Source: Vandiemenella viatica (lineage: Eukaryota; Arthropoda; Insecta; Orthoptera; Morabidae). From it: 64,000 nt of DNA. Below, piece after piece: positions 12,365-23,896 of this stretch. Under the pieces are notes generated by a model. That model was not told where the DNA came from. It ran no database searches and saw only the letters and a list, made by a program, of their open reading frames with translations. Position 1 is the first letter of the stretch, and every line of letters begins with the position of its first letter. The stretch covers positions 179,163,121-179,227,120 of the forward strand of contig CM061919.1 in assembly GCA_031002005.1 (NCBI GenBank), given 5' to 3'. The position numbers were made by a program, and so were the translations under genes.

Positions 12365-13580
12365 CACTGAAGAGCCAAAGAAACTTGCACACCTGCCTAA
12401 TGTCGTGTAGGGCCTCCGCGAGCACGCAGAAGTGCCGCAACACGACGTGACATGGATTCGACTAATGTCTGAAGTAGTGTTTGCAGGGAATTGACTTCAT
12501 GCATACTGCAGGGCTGTCCATAAATCCGTAAGAGTACGACGGAGTGGAGATCTCTTCTAAACGGCACGTTGCAAGGAATCAAAGATATGCTCAATAATGT
12601 TCATGTCTGGAGAGTTTGGTGGCCAGCGGAGGTGTTTAAACTCAGAAGAGTGTTCCCCGAGCCACTCTGTAACAATTCTGACGTATGGGTGTCCCAATGT
12701 CCTTCTAGAATTGCCGAAGTCCGTCGAAATGCATAATGGACATGAATGGATGCAGGTGATCAGCCAGGATGCGTACGTACGTGTTATCTGTCAGAGTCGT
12801 ATCTAGACGTGTTAGGGGTCCCATGTCACTCCAACTGCACACGCCCCACACCATTACAGAGCCTCCTCCAGCTTGATCAGTCCCCTGCTGACATGCAGGG
12901 TCCATGAATTCATTAGGTTGTCTCCATACCCGTACACGTCCATCTGTTTCGATACAATTGCAAACAATACTCGTCAGACCAGCAGCATGTTTCCGATCAT
13001 CAACAATCCAATGTCGGTATTGACGGGCCCAGGCGAAGCGTAAAACTTTGTGTCATGCACTCAGCGAGCGTACATGAGTGGGCCTTCGGCCTCGAAAACC
13101 CATATCGATGATGTTTCATTGAATGATTCGCATGTTGACACTTGTTGATGGGCAAGCAATTAAACCCGCAGCAATTTGCGGAAAGGTTGCACTTCTGTCA
13201 CGTTGAACGATTCTCTTCAGTTGTCGTTGGTCCCGTTTTGCAGGATCTTTTCCCGGCCGCAGTGATGTCGGAGATTTGATGTTTTACCGGATTCCCGATA
13301 TTCACGTTGCACTCCTGAAATCGTCGTACGGGAAAATCCCCACCTCATCTCTACCTCGGAGATGCTGTGTCCCATCTCTCGTACGCCGTCTATAACACCA
13401 CTTCAAATTCACTTACATCGTGATAACCTGCCATTGTAACAGCAGTAACCTATCTAACGCCTGCGCCAGACACCTGTTGTCTTATATAGAGGTTGCCGAC
13501 CGCAGCGCCGTACGCTGAGTGTTTAAATATATCTGTGTTTGCATACGCCGTCCTATACCCGTTTATTTGGCTCTTCAGTG
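12365..13580 (-). mobile_element. Tc1-like transposon, full length but degraded
   Basis: Ends are CACTGAAGAGCCAAAG at 12365 and its inverted partner (TTTGGCTCTTCAGTG) ending at 13580, with TA on both outer sides. The 1216-bp length is normal for Tc1. The transposase frame on the minus strand is riddled with stops and shifts. Recognisable pieces include GGGSVMVWG and SDMGPLTRLDTTL in the frame at 12705-12905, and an HTH-side segment near 13400. It is a different and much older lineage than the element at 1453-2874. Confidence 0.92.
12590..13440 (-). pseudogene. decayed Tc1-like transposase
   Basis: Pieces of a DDE transposase in several frames. The best block translates to MDPACQQGTDQAGGGSVMVW followed by GVCSWSDMGPL, which precedes the second catalytic Asp in the family. 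A stretch near 12606 reads, on the minus strand, like the PPNSPDMN part before the third acidic residue. No continuous frame survives. Confidence 0.75.
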
Positions 13581-14263
13581 TAAGAGCATTGAAGATAGTA
13601 GTCTGTTTGCTTATTTGTTACTAGTAGTATTAAAAGCAAAGAATGATAGACAGTCCTACCACACTTTACCATATTGTGCCCAAGTGAAAAAGGGACGGGT
13701 CGGGACGGGGAGGAGACTGTGAATTTTCAGTTGTTGAACGTCTTTGTAAGGCTTATTAATAAACCTGTTTTTTTTCTTGTGACATACGTAACGAAATACA
13801 TATTCACCAAATCTGGAGAGGAGAGGACAGCAGCGACAAAAATCACTTCACAAACAAAACATTTCAGAGTGTATATTAATATACTTTAGTAAAACTGTAG
13901 GCGAACTGCGTGTGTCAGAGGGTTTGAAATGACTTCACACAAAAGCTATAGCAGCAATCTGGTTGGTGTTTTCGAATATTGAGCGCTTATGGTCTAGCTT
14001 TAAGCCCGCGAACATATATATAATTTTTGACAGAAAAAAGGAGTAATAAATTTGAAGATGGGACAGACATGCGCCACAGAAGACTTTGTGTTTGAAACGA
14101 GCACTCCTTTCAAGAAATATCGACAAAATATCATGCTATTACTCTTTGGACTCTGTTTTATATATTTTATACTTCAGATGTCTATTTCTTCACTTTTCTG
14201 AAATCTAGGAGATTAAAGTAAACGGAATTCTTGAACAAAACCTAATAAGCCTAAATAATATTT
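13581..14263. other. unassigned AT-rich DNA
   Basis: Nothing recognised between the Tc1 copy and the tandem array. Confidence 0.45.
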
Positions 14264-14790
14264 AATTTACAGTAAACATCTTTGTGCTTTAATAGATACT
14301 TATCTACAAGATAAATCTACTTCTCTCCATACTCTATTTATATTGTTTTTTGACTTTGGGTAATTATTTTTTCCGTTTTGTAAAATTTAGTAAATTATAA
14401 TAAACATGATACGTTAATCAAACAACTATATTATTGATTAACAATTGTAAAAGCGTAATGGAATTATGATATTCAATTTACGATAAACATCTTTGTGCCT
14501 ATGTCGATATTAAAACCTGACAGCGAGCTGTCGTTATTCAAACCACCGCATCAAAAATTAACACCTCAATAAAGTTATGAAATTGTGAATTTAATTTACG
14601 GTACGTATTTTTTGTGCTTAATGTCGGTATTAAAACCTAACAGCGTGTTGTCGTTTGTCAAACCACTGCATCACACATCAACACTCCCATAAGCGTATCG
14701 AAATTGAGTTTTCTAATTTACTGAAAGCGACTTTGTGTTCAATATCGACATTAAAACTGGTAGCATTTCGCTGTTTTATTGAGTAACAGC
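14264..14790. repeat. about 120-bp degenerate tandem repeat
   Basis: Repeat phases start with AATTTAC near 14264 (incomplete unit), 14475, 14593 and 14715. Each unit has TTTGTGC, then a GTCGRTATTAAAACC-like block, then CAGCG and GTCGTT, then CAAACCACTGCATCA. A single related monomer lies near 3245. Confidence 0.75.
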
Positions 14791-15252
14791 ATTTAAAAAT
14801 GCGATTTTTTTTTAGTTAGCTGTTATGGAAATTATATTTTTGGTTGTGACCACAGTTTACGGTTTGTTATATAATAATGCTAACACACAGTATATCATTA
14901 CCTTCTATTAATATGGATAATTTTTCACGTAGCTTTAATTTTTTAAATTATATTTAATTAAGATGTAAGGGAAAGAAAAAAACTTTCGAAAATTATTGTT
15001 AAAACTGAATCAATGGTATTCAGTAAAAGAATGGAAATTTTTTAGATTGCATTTACATTATTTACCTCTACACATCAATATTTAGTACTGGAATAACAAG
15101 TGTAAACCAATTCTCAGACATCAGAGTCTACAGCGGGAAAATATAATATTTCATTGCTGAAAATGTAGTTCGCTTCTACTTTTAGAATAGTAAACAATTT
15201 TACTGCCTACTGTTCAGGATAAAGTGTTACAGTCAGATAATCTGTTATTTAA
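14791..15252. other. unassigned AT-rich DNA
   Basis: No features seen. Confidence 0.45.
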
Positions 15253-16057
15253 TCTTTATATATAAAGATGAATGTATGTTTGTTTGTTCTTCACAAAAAT
15301 CCACAGTTTTCATCCGATCTCGATGAAACTTTGCACACTTATCCTTTAAAACAAGGAGAAAAATACTGTCTACATTTGGTTGAAAAATTATCTGTATAAA
15401 TAACACATGTTGTCTCATAACTTCGAGCGCTTGCTTACGAACATCGTGGTCTCCGGTTCAAATCTCCGTGGAGGCTAAGATTTTTAAAAATTATTTTTCA
15501 TCGTAAGAGTCAGGCCTGGGCCGTAGGTTATTCGGATTGAATGTTAAACTGTAGATATTAGAAAGTTAGGGGTGCAATGCGAGGCAAATCTTAGATAGTC
15601 TTGCAATGTTGTAGGTGTACACTTTTTTACGTTATAATGATCCCTCAGGTGTTGTTCGCAGTCAGTGTGTGAGTGTGAACCACAGTAATATTATTTATAA
15701 ATACGGAAGTAAGTCTCTGTCTTTTTGTTACGTTTTGAGGACTAAATGGCTATATCGTTGTGATGGAATTTTATAAGGAAATCTGTATGAAGGGCGAAGG
15801 ATATTTTTTCCAGTATGATTAACAGTTGTAGTTACGAAATTTTGAGACCTTATCGAATGGTGACAGAAATATGTTGGAAATTGATTCTCTTCAAGAGACA
15901 GGTTGGACGGTACAATGATATAGTGATAGCTTTCCTGTCATATTATTCCTACTCGATATTGTTTGGGACCAATCCTTCGTTACCAACAACTTTCTATATT
16001 TAATTCTGGTAAAAAAAATTCTTAATCCACACGTACGAAGTCGCGGGTACGAGCTAT
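15253..16057 (+). mobile_element. probable non-autonomous Helitron
   Basis: The 5' end reads A^TCTTTATATATAAAGATGAA (TC at 15253), like the other Helitron starts in this window. Near 16030-16050 there is a short hairpin (CGTAC, loop GAAGTCGCGG, GTACG) followed by GAGCTATT, close to the family end CTAG^T with one changed base. About 805 bp, with no helicase or Rep coding left. A box-B-like GGTTCAAATCTC at 15455 may be captured tRNA-like DNA. Confidence 0.5.
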
Positions 16058-18110
16058 TTTAAGAATATAATCACCTAATTATTGATTTTGGAGCTGTTAT
16101 TAATAAAACAGGTACACGAGGTACAAACACCATTAGCTCTCTAATACATGATGATGCGTCAAAATCATCAGCGTTTCGATCGTGCCGTTGCAAAAGAAGA
16201 AGGAAACTTGTAAAAATCTAAAAGATCCCAGTAATGTCTGCGATTGGTGTAGGTAGCTCCTTTTCAAAGCCTCACTGCGGAGAAAAGCTGTAGGTTTGAA
16301 ACTCGGCCGTCTAAGCGTTAGCTAAAAGATACAGAATAACAGCGTCGTTGCTGTAGCTGCAGGATTCTTATCTCGTATAAATTGAAATGAGTCGGCACCA
16401 GGCGACCATTATTCCCGCTGATAACCGTCCGTCCTCCTCCAAGTTGCCGGATGAATGAGTTAATTAACTCACAACGCAGGCGGTGGCTAGCTGCCTGCTT
16501 GTGGTGGCTTAGGCGCGCCTCAAAGTCGCCGGAAATCTCTGCCAACTGATTCAGCCTTCATTCGCCGAGGGAAAACTTCCAGATTCATTTTAAGCTGAGA
16601 AAGAAATGTAAAAGGAAAGTGGAGAAGGTTTTATTGAAACGGTTGCCAGTCTAATGTTTAATCCACACTCACAATTAAATAACAGATTATTGGACTGTAA
16701 CGATTTATTCTGAACAGTAAGCAGTAAATATATTTACTATTCTAAAAGTAGAAGTGAAATGCGTTTTCAGTAATGAAATATTACTCCAAGTTTTTGAAAG
16801 TAATTTGGTTCAAAGGAATTTTCACGGATGCGATCGCAAACACAAATTATAAACAAAAAAACCACGTCAATGTTTAAATGCTCGTAAGGAAATGGTTTTC
16901 CTATGCCGTCTTACAAATATTTGCAGGATAAATATTCAAACAAGCAGCGAAGTTTTCACATCATAATTTCATCAGTTTATGCTGTATCTCGGTCAATGAT
17001 TCTGTTTTTAATTTTTTATCCTCTTCGTGATTTACGATTTTAAATCTTGTGTGATACTCCCATCCTTCTACTTCTTGCAACATAATGTTCGTCTTTTCCA
17101 CATGAATTGACCTTCTCGTTGTACCTCAATAAATTTCGTATTGAATGTGACGCCTGAATCTAATGAACTGTCAAAGGAGTTTTAAAATTTAAAGTATTGT
17201 TTGAGGGAAATTAAATTTTTTTCGCTACAGGTGTTTTAATATGAGAAGAATCTGATACATTCTAAACACTTTCTCCGACGTATTTGAAAGCTTTGTTGTG
17301 TCATAAACGATTACAACCGAAAACCTGAGTAAAAGAACTATGTGCTTTATTAACTAGAATTTCGGTGATTAAATGAGTATTTATGTAGATATTTTAAATG
17401 ATCGCGTAAATTCCTCAAATCGTTGTTCGGTTATTACATTTCTTTCAAGTACAGTTTTAAAGTAAAACACACAATTTACTTCTGAACACGTGAATGCAGA
17501 AAAAACTACCAATACTTTGTTAATTTTGTTTAATCGAACTTCTTATCTTCAGATTACAAGTTCCTGTACGATTTCCATCACAGTTTACGAATTGTATGAA
17601 AACACTGATTTTATGAAAGGTTTTCCCTCACACACACAATCTCTTGATGCCGCCAGTGAAGGTTCCCACATAACGCTTTTACTCGCTGCTAGTTGGCTGG
17701 AACGAGTGTAGTGTCTTGGTTCGCGCGCGGCGCTTCATAGTCACTCTTCTCCTGTCAACAGGTTCAAGAGCAGTTGACTGAAGATAGTGGGCTAGATTCA
17801 CGCCAACTTTTGGCGTGCGAGTTCAACAATCAAGATGAAAACAGGTAACAAGTCGAGTAAACGGAGTCAAGCAGAGGCATTAAAATCTCCAGAATAAGAA
17901 ATTCTGTGAAATTTTAAGAATTATAAGAAAAAGGACTATAGATGCAACTATTAAAAAAAATTAAAATGCGTCATCGTTTTTTATATATGACAGCAACTCT
18001 TCAAATTGAGATGCATTTGGTCTTAAATGATTCTTCTAACTCTCTACATCATCAGTTGCAGTTTTAATAATCAAAAAAATCGCTGAGTCACTGAAAGCGT
18101 TTCTTTTTGA
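16058..18110. other. unassigned DNA
   Basis: Contains a moderately GC-rich block at 16310-16560 with no coding motif. The rest is AT-rich. No bounded repeat recognised. Confidence 0.4.
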
Positions 18111-18124
18111 TATCCACTCTTACC

Positions 18125-18760
18125 CTTTTTTGGCATAATATATATTATTTCTATAAGCCATTATCTCCCTTCATACCTAATCGAAATCAATGAATGAGGT
18201 GTCATATTAAAGCTTATGATCTCCTCCTTGGTCACATCATATTTTAAGAAAGGATTTTTTCAGAATTCGACCCTTAAAGGGCAAAAATATCATTATTTCT
18301 AAAAGGCTATTTTTTTGTGTTACGAGTCACTTATCTCCCTGGATACCTATCTGATAACGTTTAACGAAGTATCATTTTAAAGATTAAGATCTCCGCTTTG
18401 GTGACATCATATATTAATACAGGAATTTTTCTAAATTCGATCCTTAAAGGGCAAAAATATCAATATTTCTGCAACGCGTTTTTGTGTCACGAGCCATTTA
18501 TCTCCCTTCATTTCTAACGGATATAGGTAAATGAGGTATCATATTAAAGAGTAACGTCTCCGCCGTGGTAATATTATATTTTAACAAATTAATTTTTCGT
18601 AATTCGACCCTTAAAGGGCAAAATGTCAATATTTCTAAAATACGTTTTTGGTTTCTCGAGCTATTTATCTTTTTGTATATATAATCGAAATCGATTAAAT
18701 GAAGTAGTATTAAGAAGATTAGTGTCTCAGCTTTGGTGACATCATATACTACTGACAGTA
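18125..18760. repeat. about 170-bp tandem array, four units
   Basis: Phases marked by TTATCTCCCT-like sequence at 18161, 18331, 18498 and 18665 (spacing 170, 167, 167). Each unit contains a segment near GAGGTATCATATTAAAG, then TTGGTGACATCATAT, and the first three contain CGACCCTTAAAGGGCAAAAA or a near match. The last unit is the most diverged. Confidence 0.9.
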
Positions 18761-18943
18761 GACTGTCTTTAAATTATTACTATCATGCTATTTCACTCTC
18801 TTGTCCCCACCATCGACGCTCCTGCCTACTGTCGTTCAAGTCAATTCGCATCGTGCAAACGCGGCCTTAAGGAGCGCAACAACAGTGAAAAGTTTATCTT
18901 TTTATGTTTTGTTTGGATTAAAGAGCTACAGAAAGAGGAAATC

Positions 18944-19012
18944 ATGTTCCGAGTACTACTCATTACTATTATCATCTGCGAATTAACTCTATCGGGTCAC
19001 GCAAAGCCTTGA
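18944..19012 (+). CDS. possible signal-peptide micro-ORF or first exon
   Basis: A 22-codon frame from an ATG with A at -3 encodes MFRVLLITIIICELTLSGHA then KP and a stop. A basic residue, a hydrophobic core and a small-residue end form a textbook-like secretion signal. A longer frame starts upstream at 18785 but gives an unremarkable leader. If real, this could be the start of a secreted peptide with the rest on another exon, but the only nearby splice donor (CGG^GTCACG) is poor. It may well be chance. Confidence 0.2.
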   Translation: MFRVLLITIIICELTLSGHAKP

Positions 19013-20280
19013 TAGCTTCTAATTAAAAATTTGTCCAATGTTTCCACTGCGTACTTAGAACCAAATGTTACCAACTTTCTGTGATTCGTGTAACTTATGT
19101 TTTCTGCGGATATACGCATGTTTGTTCGTGAAATGTATAATTTATGTGGCGATGAACATTCGCCTAAAAAGAGCACTCAACATGGCCAGTATGCGGGGGG
19201 CAGGACTCGAATCTCATTCCTTTCTACCTCCAGAGAGTTTCTACTCTGGCGTGTATTACTCACTAATATACGAGACATTTAGGTGCTCTCCCTTACGAGC
19301 ACTAAATCTACGTGTGTCACAGTTGGTAACGATGTTTCAACAGTGAGCAGAGGGCGCGGACAGAGCGAGGGGTTTTCAAAGTCACATGAGTCCTTGAAAG
19401 CGGATCTGCCTCTCATCAGGCGAGCGGATCCGGAGAGGCTTCCCGGCGGATCCAGTGTCGGACCAGTTAACCCGCACACTCGGTAATCCGCCCCACTCGC
19501 CTCAGAGTATGCAACCCGCTCTGCACTCCTCTCCAGACTACACTGGCAAAGCCGTCCCTGCGAGCTTGGTGACCATTGAGCTCCCATCACAACGTAAGGG
19601 TCTCCGGTCCGAGACTAGCCAAGGTCATGTGTTGTTTTAACGAAACTTCAAGTCTTGTACTTCCGATTACCAGGCTGAGAAAGATGTGTGTAGCATTAAC
19701 TGTAGTGACACAAAGAAGTGTGTTGTCATATTTCTCCCACATACGGAAGCGAAACTGCCAAAACATAATCCGTAAGAACAAGAAAAATACGGAAACGTAT
19801 TAGCTGTAAAGAGCTTTCTCCAATAGCAGGGGCCTTTTAGCATCAAATATTCAGCTCAAGTACAGAAAGAACTGTTTAAACTGCATTCTCAAAGCACAGT
19901 ATTTTGTGGCTGTATTATCTGAGTATTCTGCAGACATCAAATATTAATACTTTAGACATTTTAGAGCATTTCTATTTTTAATGATGAAAATTAGGAGATT
20001 CAATGAAGAACTGTTAATTTTGTTCTCGACATCTAAAGCAAGAATCATAGTACTAGAAAGAAAATATCTGTTGAGTTAAACTTGATAAGTTGATTTGTTT
20101 ACGGATTCTATTAATAAATAAAAGAATTGCGGAGCAAAAGATAAGAAATTCGAATGAGTAGGTGGATGCAGATTGTTTCTGGCTAGTAGAAGGTATAGGA
20201 TTAATTCAATTTAATAGAAACACTGGCAGCAAAGGAACTATTGCTACTTTTTGTTTCACTCTTAATGAAACTAAATACCG
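19013..20280. other. unassigned; GC-rich block at 19190-19640
   Basis: The 19190-19640 stretch is clearly richer in G+C and CpG than its surroundings and has overlapping open frames on both strands (up to 103 codons) with no motif. GGGGCAGGACTCGAATCTC near 19200 resembles a reverse box B. It could be a host exon/promoter or an unrecognised repeat. Confidence 0.35.
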
Positions 20281-20599
20281 GGTGGTTATAATTAATCTTT
20301 CCCTATTTAACACGTTATAACACGAAAACTAATTACCATACGAGTACCAACAACAAACGCAATAAGAAGCATTCACGTTGTTTGGATGTACTGTGTAAAG
20401 TCGTCCCAATGCCTTGGCTTTGAATATGCCTGTGATCGAAGGATGTGGTTTTCCTTGCTTACGTGGCTCCCATTTTTTTAACTAATTTGTTCCATGTAAA
20501 ATGTAAGTGGAAGATCGGTATATAACAATGTTTTTTACGAATTGGCCGAACACATCAGATTTTTAACAGAATGTGAAAAATTCAGTTAGTGTCGTTTTT

Positions 20600-22843
20600 G
20601 GTGGCTCAAGTGCTCTTTGGAGAATATTTTCTTCGGCGCACGTTGACTGTTTTGAAGATATACTGCAAGATGCTGGATAGAACGGTCTCTTTCGTGTATG
20701 GGCAACTAAAAATACGCCAGAGAGCTTCGTTGCTGCTGATGTATCTACCTATCTGGTATCGTGCTATTTCGTCATTTTTATTTTTATCGTGTACTTCAAA
20801 TATGGCCAAATCACTGAATTTATTAACATATTTGCAAATGTACTTTATGAATTTTACGGAACTGCAAAACTCGACATTAATATGAGCCTTACACATTTTT
20901 GAAAGCAATGGAGAGCATGGTACCACACACTGATTGTCAATTTCAACTTTGACATTCACATTGTAAATGTGTGGCCACCATTCTCAGAGTTTCTGCGGCG
21001 ATACAACAGATAACCGTTGATATCCGTAATAGTGTCATTCGTAAATTCCTTTGGGAAACGCTTCTTATATCTTCCATGCAGGCGATGTCATCTTAAAAGC
21101 ACCGCATGGTCCGTGGATCATGTGACTGGTAACAATATCAAACAATTCTTGGTCAATTAATGGGCCCGGAATTTCGGCTGAAATTATTTGATAAATTTCT
21201 TCTCCACGGATTTTAACTTCAAGCCAAATCAGAATGTGAGAATGAGGCACTCAGTCGAATACAGATAGCAACGTGTGGTATCGAAAACTGAATGTTTTAA
21301 GATTAAATCAATCAATGATTTTAATTTTTCTGTGAGCACACATGCCGTTGTATCATGACGATGCATTGATGGTTGGCCTGGTAACCGTAATGACGTACTT
21401 CGCATCTTGTATATATTCCTTCATTTTCCGTGGACTGCCGATGTAGCTTGAAGGTAAAGTAAAAGCATTACTGATATTTATTTTTTCATCTGTATTGCCG
21501 ATAATAACATCTCGTAAGTGGATGTATTTCTCCGATCGTAATTTAGCCTGGTTGTATCGAATAAATCTCAAACGTTCGCTTTCACTCTTGGCGTAAATAA
21601 CCATGACGTATTGATGGTACAGTTGACTATATCGAAGGATATAATTATTCTGATTACGTCTAATCATCAATTGGTGGGCGTAGTACTTCATTTGAATAAC
21701 TATTTTATTTGTTACATTAACTGAAAAAATAAGAAATTGAATGTAAAAAAAAAAGAATAAGAAATTAATATAGTGGACCCGCGATAATCCAGCCCCTGGC
21801 TGTAAAACGTTTGTTGGAAAACCGCGTGTCTACTGTATTAATAAAATAAGGAATTAAATAGTTGAATATCAAATATATCAGTAACTGGATCACACTGTGT
21901 GATATTCATCCTGCCCTTGTCGGAATATCAGTGGATACTGGAGTTCATCATACGAACAGTGTAGGTCCGAAATTATACTAAAATTGCTATTTCGATGTGT
22001 GATTTTAATGGCTCTATTGTCAACTGGATCGCCAACTAAAATAACCGCAACTACATTTACTGTTGGCGAGTTGGACCTGCCAGCGTGTTCTCCTGTTGGT
22101 ACTTCGTCCGCTTTGATGACAATATGAGAATGATCATTTTTTTAAATTTTGGCGACACTCTTTTAAACAACTGAATAAGTTGTTTACTATTTTCCAAAAA
22201 AAATTCCAACAATACCACAATTGCTCTCTCTTGTTCGATGAGGTTATACTGACACCGAGTTGTCACGCGTTCTTCACAACTTCGCATAAAATATATTTGG
22301 AGAAACTTTGGGTCATCATCAGGCATCGTCATCAACGACCCAATCTTATATAGTACACCTGGCCTTGTATTTTGAATGTAGTTTCAAAAGGACGTCCATC
22401 AGATGTTAGATCGCAAATTTTAGCTGCCCCAAAATTAATTTGGAAGCAAGAATTGAATTTGCGTGTCTTGCGCAAGAACAATTTAGAATCGTTTGATTCG
22501 CCAGAAAGAAGTGGTTGTAAAGGTTCTGGCGGAGTGGGAAGTGGTAATAATACAACTTTTCCTGATGCACGACACATGCCGGCTGCTTCATTGCGGATTT
22601 TCAACTCCTGACAATATTAGCATACTTTGTCCATCGCACTGATTGCAATCTCGATATATTTTGTCGCAGACGTTCATCACGCTGTTCTCGAGATTCTTGC
22701 ATACGATGCTCTGCTATCCTGATTCTTTGAGCTTCGTTACTTGCCGCGATTCTTTCTGCCGATTCATTAGCTCCTTCAACACGTTTGCGCCGTGCCTCTC
22801 TACTACATGCATTGTTGAGATTAGATTTTTTCGCGGAATTTCA
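20600..22843 (-). pseudogene. Helitron Rep/linker pseudogene (copy A)
   Basis: Broken rolling-circle transposase. From N to C: a segment beginning MKIRNEAAGMCRASGKVVLL (22604), PDDDPKFLQIYFM (22323), a Rep block starting MKYYAHQLMIRRNQ (21691) with FIRYNQAKLRSEKYIHLRD, the HUH-type PHSHILIWLE (21247), then the linker with VKFIKYICKYVNKFSD and RYISSNEALWRIFS (20606-20959). Several frameshifts are present, and the PNWEE-containing stretch preserved in copy B is deleted near 21385. The endonuclease/joining activity is lost. Confidence 0.85.
21721..21878 (-). other. decayed intron 2 of Helitron copy A
   Basis: Aligns with the intron at 26263-26436 in copy B. The acceptor TTTTTCAG is kept at 21721. 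The donor has changed from GT to AT at 21877-21878. Confidence 0.65.
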
Positions 22844-22942
22844 CTGAAATTTATAATTGTAACAATAATAATAAAAATAATTGAATAAAAATAAAAATAA
22901 TTGAATAAAAATAAAAATGAGAAGCAAGCAAGAAATACTTAC
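22844..22942 (-). other. intron 1 of Helitron copy A
   Basis: Donor CGT^GTAAGTATTT at 22942 and acceptor ATTTCAG^TGAAAT at 22844, giving a 99-bp AT-rich intron. The same donor and acceptor contexts flank the longer intron 27718-28171 in copy B. Confidence 0.65.
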
Positions 22943-23896
22943 ACGTATTTGAATTTATCGTAAGGTTTTCTTCAATGTTATATTCATGTGTTTAATTATT
23001 TTGTCGTCAAAATACAATAAAATTCAAACGACACACAACAATATAGTATAATTATAACACAACACACAGCACAATTATAAAAATGAAATTACACCGAAAA
23101 TTCAAGAAAGTCGGTTATGTCGTAAATATAAACACATATAGCGTAGAATAGTCTGTAGAATAAAGAAATCGAAACAAAATCCATCTACTGGATGGTTACC
23201 CAACCTAGGTTACTGAATGTTGTGTCAATAAATTAACACACCGCCATCCGTATGGAACTATAATAATAATTACAAACAATTGTCCCATGACAAACATTTA
23301 ATGAATATTTAATTCGCAATAATAAATATTGAGGTTAATAATCGAGATAAAAATTATCCTTTCTTTTAAGTTGGACCAAATTATACTCAATAAGCCAAAT
23401 TTCATCAAAATTGGTTAGGCAGTTTCGGAGTTTATCTCGGACAAACATCGTGACGCGAGATTTTTATATATATAAGACTAGCTGACCCGGTCACGCGTTG
23501 CTGTGACTTAGTAACTATAGTATGTTGGATTAATGTTATTCTATACTTCCTAAAGTAGTCAAATTAATATTCACTAATAAAGACAAAAACATTGTGGTCG
23601 ATTTGGAAATTCAAATGTAATTGGTAAACAGTTACGGAAAGTAGAAATTAATGACAAACAATCATAAAAAAATTAATTTACATTTTATTACAAATTACTT
23701 AATTGATATTATATAAAAATTGATATTTATAAAATAAATAAATAAATTATTTTTTATTTATTTATATGAACTGAAACTTCAGTTTTATAAGTGAGGCCTA
23801 TGAAGTTGATTTTTAATAATTATTTTCATTATTTTAAATTATTACAATTTATAATTTTAATTTATCTAAGCGCTAATTAGTGGACCATATTTTTAG

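Larger units (their letters stand above)
20340..23477 (-). mobile_element. Helitron copy A, truncated at its 3' side
   Basis: Reads on the minus strand. The 5' terminus is TCTTATATATATAAAAATCT, with its first T at 23477. Coding blocks follow in order: N-terminal region, Helitron Rep domain with HSHILIW, and part of the linker to the helicase. Similarity to copy B stops near 20340, where an unrelated repeat-like block (20281-20340) begins, so the helicase and the 3' hairpin are gone. Compared with B, this copy keeps about 595 bp of linker (20611-21205) but has lost DNA near 21385 within Rep. Confidence 0.85.

Noticed and set aside
22372..22611. Plus-strand 79-codon frame, and similar ones over 20-27 kb
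   Set aside because: Antisense shadows of the minus-strand Helitron gene.
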